Shown in pieces: positions 1 to 4,390 of a stretch of 5,007 nt of DNA. Positions within the stretch are counted from its first letter, which is position 1. Each line of letters opens with the position of its first letter. Source of the DNA: an uncultured Burkholderiaceae bacterium (lineage in GTDB: Bacteria; Pseudomonadota; Gammaproteobacteria; Burkholderiales; Burkholderiaceae_C). The position numbers and the translations under genes are program-made. The stretch spans positions 1-5,007 of the forward strand of contig CALIDR010000058.1 of NCBI GenBank assembly GCA_938022295.1, written 5' to 3'. Below the pieces are notes generated by a model. That model was not told where the DNA came from. It saw only the letters and a program-made list of their open reading frames with translations, and ran no database searches.

Positions 1-26
1 GGCGCGGCGCGAGCGGCGTCCGGTGT

Positions 27-103
27 AGGGGAGTCGCCAAGTTGGTTAAGGCATCGGATTTTGATTCCGACATTCGAGGGTTCGAATCCTTCCTCCCCTG
101 CCA
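27..103 (+). tRNA. tRNA-Gln, anticodon UUG
   Basis: This is a complete cloverleaf with an encoded CCA end. The acceptor stem AGGGGAG (27-33) pairs fully with CTCCCCT (93-99), followed by discriminator G100 and CCA at 101-103. The D stem is GCC (36-38) with GGC (50-52). The anticodon stem TCGGA (54-58) pairs with TCCGA (66-70) around loop TTTTGAT, which puts anticodon TTG at 61-63, so it reads CAA and by wobble CAG glutamine codons. The T stem 76-80/88-92 holds one G-U pair and the T loop is the standard TTCGAAT. The weak A-U first pair and G73 fit what is known of glutaminyl-tRNA synthetase recognition. It lies 81 bases ahead of prs with no clear terminator between, so co-transcription with prs is possible. 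In Burkholderiales this tRNA commonly sits between ispE and prs. Confidence 0.98.
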
Positions 104-184
104 AACCCCTTCCGCACCGACCTGCTGAGCGCCCCCGGGCCCGAAGCGCCCGCCGCGCGCCCCGCTCCCGACGAACCGACCGCC

Positions 185-1147
185 GTGCTGTTCAACACCG
201 TCCTCTTCACCGGCAACGCGAACCCGGCGCTGGCGCGCGAGATCGCGTCCAACCTCGGCGTCGAGCTCGGGCAGGCGAAGGTCGGGCGCTTCTCCGACGG
301 CGAGGTCGACGTCGAGATCCAGCAGAACGTGCGCGCGCGCGACGTGTTCGTGATCCAGCCCACCGGCTCGCCGACCAACGAGAACCTGATGGAGCTGTGC
401 ATCATGGTCGACGCGCTCAAGCGCGCGAGCGCGCGGCGCATCACGGCCGTGATCCCGTACTTCGGCTACGCGCGCCAGGACCGCCGCCCGCGCTCGACGC
501 GGGTGCCGATCAGCGCCAAGGTCGTGGCCAACATGCTCGAGGTCGTCGGCGTCGAGCGCGTGCTGACGATGGACCTGCACGCCGACCAGATCCAGGGCTT
601 CTTCGACATCCCGGTCGACAACATCTATGCCTCGCCGGTGCTGCTGTCGGACCTGAAGAGCCGCAACTACCGCGACCTGGTCGTGATCTCGCCTGACGTG
701 GGCGGCGTCGTGCGCGCGCGGGCGCTGGCCAAGCAGCTCGGCTGCGACCTGGCGATCATCGACAAGCGCCGCCCGCGCACCAACGTCGCCGAGGTGATGC
801 ACGTGATCGGCGAGATCGAGCACCGCAACTGCGTGATCATGGACGACATGATCGACACCGCCGGCACGCTCGTGAAGGCCGCCGAGGTGCTGAAGGAACG
901 CGGCGCGCGCAGCGTCTACGCCTACTGCACGCACGCGGTGTTCTCCGGCCCGGCGATCGACCGCATCCGCGCCTCGGCGATCGACGAGGTGGTGATCACC
1001 AACACCCTGCCGCTCGGCGAGGCGGCGCGCACGTGCACCAAGATCCGCCAGCTGTCGGTGGCGTTCCTCTTCGCGGAGACGATCCGGCGCATCTCCGACG
1101 GCGAGTCGGTGACGTCGCTGTTTGCCGAGCAGAACAGCAACTTTTGA
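185..1147 (+). CDS. prs: ribose-phosphate pyrophosphokinase (PRPP synthetase)
   Basis: This cytoplasmic enzyme transfers pyrophosphate from ATP to ribose 5-phosphate, giving PRPP for purine, pyrimidine, histidine, tryptophan and NAD synthesis. The 320-residue product has the usual class I length and full motif set: GNANP at 10-14, the ATP-site segment YFGYARQD at 92-99, catalytic His132 in MDLHADQIQGFF, the SPDVGG metal/ribose-phosphate segment (Asp171), the flexible-loop KRRPR with Lys194, and the PRPP-binding DDMIDTAGT at 220-228. These positions match the E. coli enzyme residue for residue. The GTG start at 185 is chosen because it leaves nine residues before GNA, as in E. coli, and because the in-frame sequence upstream is proline/alanine-rich linker with no ATG or GTG. 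There is no convincing Shine-Dalgarno sequence in the 20 bases before it. The 104-184 spacer after the tRNA shows no clear promoter. A hairpin terminator follows the stop. Confidence 0.98.
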   Translation: MLFNTVLFTGNANPALAREIASNLGVELGQAKVGRFSDGEVDVEIQQNVRARDVFVIQPTGSPTNENLMELCIMVDALKRASARRITAVIPYFGYARQDRRPRSTRVPISAKVVANMLEVVGVERVLTMDLHADQIQGFFDIPVDNIYASPVLLSDLKSRNYRDLVVISPDVGGVVRARALAKQLGCDLAIIDKRRPRTNVAEVMHVIGEIEHRNCVIMDDMIDTAGTLVKAAEVLKERGARSVYAYCTHAVFSGPAIDRIRASAIDEVVITNTLPLGEAARTCTKIRQLSVAFLFAETIRRISDGESVTSLFAEQNSNF

Positions 1148-1156
1148 CGGGACAGC

Positions 1157-1176
1157 GGGCTCCTGCGGAGCCCTTT
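1157..1176 (+). terminator. probable intrinsic terminator after prs
   Basis: A perfect 7-bp stem, GGGCTCC (1157-1163) with GGAGCCC (1167-1173), closes on a TGC triloop and is followed by only three Ts before CC. It starts 9 bases after the prs stop. The short T run suggests partial read-through into rplY is possible. Confidence 0.7.
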
Positions 1177-1183
1177 CCGACGA

Positions 1184-1254
1184 GGGGGTGCCGGCCGGCG
1201 CCCCTGCCGCCCGCGGGCCGAAGGCCCGCGATTCGAGGCCCTGGTCGCGGGGCC
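1184..1254 (+). other. run of hairpins in the prs-rplY gap (possible rplY leader)
   Basis: Three further inverted repeats follow the prs terminator. The first is 1184-1192 with 1197-1205, nine pairs including two G-U, around a GGCC loop. The second is a perfect 8-bp stem, CGCGGGCC (1212-1219) with GGCCCGCG (1223-1230), around a GAA triloop. The third is a weaker 5-bp stem, 1237-1241 with 1250-1254. None is followed by a T run, so they are not standard terminators. They could be the structured 5' leader of rplY, or chance pairing in very GC-rich DNA. I see no clear promoter in the gap. Confidence 0.35.
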
Positions 1255-1264
1255 GTTTGTCACT

Positions 1265-1268
1265 GGAG
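1265..1268 (+). promoter_or_regulatory. ribosome binding site of rplY
   Basis: GGAG lies 7 bases before the ATG at 1276. It decides the start: the open frame runs back to 1033, but that part would overlap prs and has no similarity to L25. Confidence 0.85.
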
Positions 1269-1275
1269 TGAAACC

Positions 1276-1923
1276 ATGAGATTCACCGCTTACGAGCGTG
1301 CGCAGCAGGGGACCGGAGCGAGCCGCCGCCTGCGCCACGCGGGCAAGGTGCCGGGCATCGTCTACGGTGCCGGCGAGCCGAAGACGATCGAGCTCGACCA
1401 CAACGCGCTGTTCTTCGCGCTGAAGAAGGAGGCGTTCCACTCGTCGATCCTCGAGATGGAGCTCGGCGGCAGGGTCGAGAAGGTGCTGCTGCGCGACTTC
1501 CAGATGCACGCCTACAAGCCGCAGGTGATGCACGTGGACTTCCAGCGTGTCGACGAGACGACGCGGCTGCGCAAGAAGGTGCCGCTGCACTTCACCGGCG
1601 AGGAGCAGTCGCCGGCGGTGAAGACCGACAAGTGCCTGGTCAGCCACGTCGCGACCGAGGTCGAGCTCGAGTGCCTGGCCTCGCAGCTGCCCGAGTTCAT
1701 CACGATCGACCTGTCGCACCTCGTCAAGGGCCAGTCGCTGCACGCCAGCGACCTGAAGCTGCCCGCCGGCATCAAGGTGGTGCGCCGCGGCACGCTGAAC
1801 CCGGTGATCGTCGCCGTCACGGTGCCGAAGGAAGAGGTCGAGGAAGCCCCGGCGCCGGTGGTGGCCAAGCCCGAGAAGGGCAAGCCCGCCAAGAAGAAGG
1901 ACGAGAAGCAGAACAAGAAATGA
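1276..1923 (+). CDS. rplY: 50S ribosomal protein L25, long Ctc/TL5 form
   Basis: L25 binds 5S rRNA in the central protuberance of the large ribosomal subunit. The 215-residue product is the long two-domain (Ctc/TL5) form common outside the enteric bacteria, not the roughly 95-residue E. coli form. Residues about 3-95 are the 5S-binding L25 domain, with hallmark stretches GTGASRRLR (12-20), GKVPGIVYG (23-31), KKEAFHSSIL (50-59) and HVDFQRV (86-92). Residues about 98-185 are the C-terminal beta domain, including SPAVKTDKC and LPEFITIDLS. The tail after about 186 is low complexity: acidic/proline, then lysine-rich, ending KQNKK. The ATG is fixed by a GGAG ribosome binding site. The gene sits between prs and pth, a conserved order in Burkholderiales, but has terminators on both sides and so may be its own transcription unit. 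Confidence 0.97.
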   Translation: MRFTAYERAQQGTGASRRLRHAGKVPGIVYGAGEPKTIELDHNALFFALKKEAFHSSILEMELGGRVEKVLLRDFQMHAYKPQVMHVDFQRVDETTRLRKKVPLHFTGEEQSPAVKTDKCLVSHVATEVELECLASQLPEFITIDLSHLVKGQSLHASDLKLPAGIKVVRRGTLNPVIVAVTVPKEEVEEAPAPVVAKPEKGKPAKKKDEKQNKK

Positions 1924-1949
1924 CCCGCCGCCCGCGCGGCACCGACTGC

Positions 1950-1973
1950 AGCCCCACTTCGGTGGGGCTTTTT
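1950..1973 (+). terminator. strong intrinsic terminator after rplY
   Basis: A perfect 8-bp stem, AGCCCCAC (1950-1957) with GTGGGGCT (1962-1969), is closed by a TTCG tetraloop in the extra-stable C(UUCG)G setting. It runs straight into a five-base T tract (1969-1973). It lies 27 bases after the rplY stop and separates rplY from pth. Confidence 0.93.
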
Positions 1974-1996
1974 CATGGCCGGGCGGCTTCGATAAT
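1970..1996 (+). promoter_or_regulatory. probable sigma-70 promoter of pth, leaderless start
   Basis: GATAAT at 1991-1996 matches the -10 consensus at five of six bases. TTTTCA at 1970-1975, partly made of the terminator T tract, matches the -35 consensus at four of six, with a 15-bp spacer, which is short. If 1996 is position -7, transcription would start at 2003, the A of the pth ATG. No Shine-Dalgarno sequence precedes that ATG, which fits a leaderless message. A -10 box about 6 bases before ATG recurs in Burkholderiales genomes, as I recall it. Confidence 0.6.
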
Positions 1997-2002
1997 CGCC
2001 CC

Positions 2003-2626
2003 ATGATCCGCCTGCTGGTCGGCCTGGGCAACCCGGGCCCCGAGTACGAACAGACGCGCCACAACGCCGGCTTCTGGTGGGTCGACGCCGCGGCGCGCAA
2101 GCTCGGCGCGACGCTGCAGCCCGACCGCGGCCACCACGCCCTCGTCGCGCGCGTGAACCGCCGCGAGGGGCCGCTGTGGCTGCTCGAGCCGCAGACGTAC
2201 ATGAACCTGTCGGGCAAGGCGGTGGCGTCGCTCGCGCGGTTCTACAAGATCGCGCCCGCCGAGATCCTCGTCGCCCACGACGAGCTCGACCTGCCCCCGG
2301 GCCAGCTCAAGCTCAAGCTCGGCGGCGGCCACGCCGGCCACAACGGGCTGAAGGACATCGTCGCCGCGCTCGGCAGCGCCGACTTCTGGCGCCTGCGGCT
2401 GGGCATCGGCCACCCCGGCGCGCGCGCCGAGGTCGTCCACTACGTGCTGCGCAAGCCGCCGCCCGAGCAGCGCGAGGCGATCGAGGCGTGCATCGCGCGC
2501 TCGCTCGACGCGCTGGAGCTGCTGCTGGCCGGCGAGATGGACCGCGCGACGATGCGGCTGCACGCCAAGCCGCCGAAGCCGCGGCCGCCGCGCGCCGAGG
2601 ACGCCGCGCCGGCGGACCGCCCGTGA
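2003..2626 (+). CDS. pth: peptidyl-tRNA hydrolase
   Basis: Pth cleaves the ester bond of peptidyl-tRNAs that drop off the ribosome, freeing tRNA for reuse; it is normally essential. The 207-residue product has all known active-site residues at the E. coli positions: Asn10 in VGLGNPG, His20 in TRHNAG, Met67-Asn68 in YMNLSG, Asp93 in AHDELDLP and Asn114 in GHNGLKD. The fold should fill residues 1 to about 187; the rest is a proline/arginine/alanine-rich tail with no known role. The ATG is the only start consistent with MIRLLVGLGNPG, and the probable promoter places it at the 5' end of the message. It follows the rplY terminator, and its TGA stop overlaps the GTG start of the next gene by 4 bases. 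Confidence 0.98.
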   Translation: MIRLLVGLGNPGPEYEQTRHNAGFWWVDAAARKLGATLQPDRGHHALVARVNRREGPLWLLEPQTYMNLSGKAVASLARFYKIAPAEILVAHDELDLPPGQLKLKLGGGHAGHNGLKDIVAALGSADFWRLRLGIGHPGARAEVVHYVLRKPPPEQREAIEACIARSLDALELLLAGEMDRATMRLHAKPPKPRPPRAEDAAPADRP

Positions 2627-3012
2627 AGCGCCGCGCCCTGCTTGCCCTGTGGCCGGCGCTGGCCGCGTGGCATGCGGCCGCCGCGCCGTCGGTCGTCTAC
2701 CGGTGCGGCGCCGAAGGCAGGACGTTCACGCAGACGCCCTGCGCCGGCGGGCAGGTGGTGCCGATCGCGCCGGGCCCCGACGAACGCGCGAAGCAGGAGG
2801 CAAGGGCCGTGGCCGAGCGCGAGGCGCGGCTCGCGGCGCGCCTCGTCGACGAGCGGCGGCAGCGCGAGGCCGAAGCGCGGCGTGCGCTGGAAGCCGCGTA
2901 CCGGTCGCCGCGGCGGGTGACCGAGCCGGCGCCGACCGCGGCGGCGGCGCCGGACGCGCGACCGTCGCGCCGCGCCCGGGTGCCGAAGGCGGCCGCGGCA
3001 TCAGGCCGCTGA
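2623..3012 (+). CDS. small secreted DUF4124-like protein
   Basis: This is a 129-residue protein of unknown function. Residues 1 to about 21 look like a signal peptide: MKRR, a hydrophobic stretch rich in Leu, Ala and Trp, then an Ala-rich cleavage region before APSVVYRC, so I expect export to the periplasm. Residues about 24-50 resemble the N-terminal DUF4124 motif (a Tyr-containing strand, a polar turn, then TQTPC), with Cys28 and Cys40 able to form a disulfide. Residues about 53-93 are a charged Arg/Glu/Ala helix, possibly coiled coil. The remainder is disordered, rich in Pro, Ala and Arg. The GTG start overlaps the pth stop (GTGA) and there is no good Shine-Dalgarno sequence, so translation probably depends on termination at pth. 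The last 12 bases overlap the convergent ferredoxin gene. The DUF4124 assignment is from motif memory and is moderate. Confidence 0.8.
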   Translation: MKRRALLALWPALAAWHAAAAPSVVYRCGAEGRTFTQTPCAGGQVVPIAPGPDERAKQEARAVAEREARLAARLVDERRQREAEARRALEAAYRSPRRVTEPAPTAAAAPDARPSRRARVPKAAAASGR

Positions 3013-3264
3013 GGCGGCCTCGCCCTGCAGCCGCCGGTACTTCGCCCACAACGACTCGCGCGTCTCGACGCGCTGCGGGTCGACCGGGATGCACGCCACC
3101 GGGCACACCTGCACGCACTGCGGCTCGTCGCAGTGGCCGACGCACTCGGTGCAGCGTTCGGGGTCGATGCGGTAGATCTCCGGGCCCATCGAGATCGCCT
3201 CGTTCGGGCACTCGGGTTCGCAGACGTCGCAGTTGATGCACTCGTCGGTGATCATCAGCGCCAT
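3001..3264 (-). CDS. 2[4Fe-4S] ferredoxin, YfhL / Allochromatium type
   Basis: This is a small cytoplasmic electron carrier of 87 residues. Two cysteine clusters are visible: C9-x2-C12-x2-C15-x3-C19-Pro, and C38-x2-C41-x8-C50-x3-C54-Pro. The eight-residue gap between C41 and C50 and the helical C-terminal extension (about 65-80, with AKYRRLQGE) are the marks of the Allochromatium vinosum / YfhL group, whose clusters have unusually low and unequal potentials. By analogy C9, C12, C15 and C54 hold one cluster, and C19, C38, C41 and C50 the other; C45 and C58 are extra. The ATG is chosen because a GGAGG site precedes it by 10 bases and because the family begins ALMITDEC. The gene lies 26 bases after coaD, a common neighbour in Burkholderiales, and ends its operon. 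Its redox partner cannot be read from this context. Confidence 0.95.
   Translation of the reverse strand: MALMITDECINCDVCEPECPNEAISMGPEIYRIDPERCTECVGHCDEPQCVQVCPVACIPVDPQRVETRESLWAKYRRLQGEAASAA
3003..3020. other. hairpin at the convergent gene ends
   Basis: AGGCCGC (3003-3009) pairs perfectly with GCGGCCT (3014-3020) around a TGAG loop. The stop codon of the + strand gene (3010-3012) lies in the loop and that of the - strand gene (3001-3003) at the stem base. Neither strand has a T run after it, so if it ends transcription it is not a textbook intrinsic terminator. It could slow polymerase in both directions or protect 3' ends. Confidence 0.4.
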
Positions 3265-3274
3265 GGCGCGCGTT

Positions 3275-3279
3275 CCTCC
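3275..3279 (-). promoter_or_regulatory. ribosome binding site of the ferredoxin gene
   Basis: On the minus strand GGAGG lies 10 bases before the ATG at 3264, within the 26-base gap after coaD. It fixes the ferredoxin start against a much longer open frame that continues upstream through coaD and rsmD. Confidence 0.85.
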
Positions 3280-3290
3280 GTGACAGCGGT

Positions 3291-3791
3291 TCAGGCCGAG
3301 GCGCCGACGCGCCCGTTGAGCCGTGCGAGCACGGAGGGTGACACGAACTTGGAGACATCGCCGCCGAGGGTGGCAATCTCGCGCACGAACGTGCCGCTGA
3401 CGAACTGGTACTGGTCGCTCGGGGTCAGGAACAGCGTCTCGACGTGCGGCATCAGCTGCCGGTTCATGCCCGCCATCTGGAACTCGTACTCGAAGTCGCT
3501 GACCGCGCGCAGCCCGCGCACGACGACCTTGCCGCCGTTGTCGACGACGAAGTCGCGCAGCAGGCCGCGAAACGGGATCACCTCGACGTTGGGATACGGG
3601 CGCGCGGCCTCCTTCGCGATCTCGATGCGCTCGGCGATCGTGAACATCGTGCGCTTGTGGTGGCCGGCGGCCACGCCGACGATCAGGCGCTCGAACAGTG
3701 CGCTGGCACGGCGCATCAGGTCCTCGTGGCCGAGCGTCATCGGGTCGAACGTGCCGGGGTAGACGGCGGTCAGGCGGGTCGTCGAGGTCAC
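3291..3791 (-). CDS. coaD: phosphopantetheine adenylyltransferase
   Basis: CoaD transfers AMP from ATP to 4'-phosphopantetheine, giving dephospho-CoA, the next-to-last step of coenzyme A synthesis in the cytoplasm. The 166-residue product is the usual length for this hexameric nucleotidyltransferase. Visible motifs are YPGTFDPMTLGH, with Thr14 and the TxGH signature ending at His22; Lys46 in GHHKRTMFT; the ligand-binding loop VRGLRAVSDFEYE with Arg92; and the ATP-binding SGTFVREIA near the C-terminus, where the family usually has SSTxVRE. The GTG start at 3791 overlaps the rsmD stop (GTGA) and has an AGGAG site 6 bases upstream, so it should be translated both by coupling and by fresh initiation. 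The rsmD-coaD pairing is widespread in bacteria. Confidence 0.98.
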   Translation of the reverse strand: MTSTTRLTAVYPGTFDPMTLGHEDLMRRASALFERLIVGVAAGHHKRTMFTIAERIEIAKEAARPYPNVEVIPFRGLLRDFVVDNGGKVVVRGLRAVSDFEYEFQMAGMNRQLMPHVETLFLTPSDQYQFVSGTFVREIATLGGDVSKFVSPSVLARLNGRVGASA

Positions 3792-4390
3792 GGCTCGCTC
3801 CTGGCGGAAGGCTCCGTTTCAGTGTAGCCGCCGCGCTGCAGCAGGTGGAAGTGCACCGCGCCGGCGCGCCCCGCGCGGTGCAGCGCCCAGCCGGATGGCG
3901 GCGCGAGCGGTCGCGGCGCCTCGACGTAGGCGAAGCCGCCGGCGCGCAAGAGCGGCGCGGCGGCGGCGAGCGCCGCGTCGTGCAGGCCGGCGTCGAACGG
4001 CGGGTCGAGCAGCACGAGGTCGAACGACGCCGGTGCGGCGCGCGCCATCCACGCCAGCGCGTCGGCGGCGACGACGCGCACCGCGTCGGCGCCGAGCCGC
4101 TGCGCGCTCGCGCGCAGGCCGGCGGCGCGCGCCGGGTCGCGCTCGAGCAGCACCACCTCGGCGGCGCCGCGCGAGGCGGCCTCGAAGCCGAGTGCGCCGC
4201 TGCCGGCAAAGGCGTCGAGCACGCGCGAGCCGGTGAGGTCCTGGCCGAGCCAGTTGAACAGCGTCTCGCGCACGCGGTCGGGGGTCGGGCGCAGCCCGGG
4301 GCGGTCGGCCACCGGCAGCTTGCGGCGCTTGAAGCGCCCGCCGATCAGGCGCACCTCGCGCGGCGGCGCCCGGCGCGGCGGCGGCGTCAC
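3788..4390 (-). CDS. rsmD: 16S rRNA (guanine966-N2)-methyltransferase
   Basis: RsmD uses S-adenosylmethionine to methylate N2 of G966 in 16S rRNA of the assembled or nearly assembled small subunit. The 200-residue product shows the family order: VRLIGGRFKRRKLPV (13-27), the RPTPDRVRETLFNWL block (34-48), SAM-binding motif I VLDAFAGSGALGFEA (57-71), the acidic end of strand 2 in LLERD (81-85), and the catalytic DPPF (129-132), a form of the N-methyltransferase (N/D)PP(Y/F). The GTG start at 4390 overlaps the hisF stop (GTGA) and leaves about twelve Pro/Arg-rich residues before the conserved core. No Shine-Dalgarno sequence is visible there, so coupling to hisF is likely. A second in-frame GTG at residue 13 is possible but would begin right at the first conserved strand. 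Its own stop overlaps coaD in the same way. Confidence 0.96.
   Translation of the reverse strand: MTPPPRRAPPREVRLIGGRFKRRKLPVADRPGLRPTPDRVRETLFNWLGQDLTGSRVLDAFAGSGALGFEAASRGAAEVVLLERDPARAAGLRASAQRLGADAVRVVAADALAWMARAAPASFDLVLLDPPFDAGLHDAALAAAAPLLRAGGFAYVEAPRPLAPPSGWALHRAGRAGAVHFHLLQRGGYTETEPSARSEP
3798..3802 (-). promoter_or_regulatory. ribosome binding site of coaD
   Basis: On the minus strand AGGAG lies inside the end of rsmD, 6 bases before the coaD GTG. It supports GTG at 3791 as the true start. Of the three GTGA-overlapped genes in the window, only coaD has such a site. Confidence 0.8.

Noticed and set aside
1..28. Possible 3' end of an upstream gene (one frame stops with TAG at 26-28, touching the tRNA)
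   Set aside because: ispE is often found here in Burkholderiales, but eight codons are too few to recognise, so I do not call it.
27..103. tRNA-Gln as an integration (att) site
   Set aside because: No integrase, no second copy of the tRNA 3' end and no change in gene type are visible nearby.
1033..1275. Upstream extension of the rplY reading frame
   Set aside because: It overlaps the end of prs and crosses the terminator and hairpins; L25 homology and GGAG begin at 1276.
922..2217. Long minus-strand open frame (431 codons) across the end of prs, rplY and the start of pth
   Set aside because: It lies antisense to three clearly conserved genes, its translation is Arg/Leu/His-rich without a recognisable domain, and long spurious frames are expected at this GC content.
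2981..3000. Second inverted repeat near the convergent junction (TGCCG at 2981-2985 with CGGCA at 2996-3000)
   Set aside because: A five-pair stem with a ten-base loop inside coding sequence and no T run; not distinguishable from chance in this GC-rich DNA.
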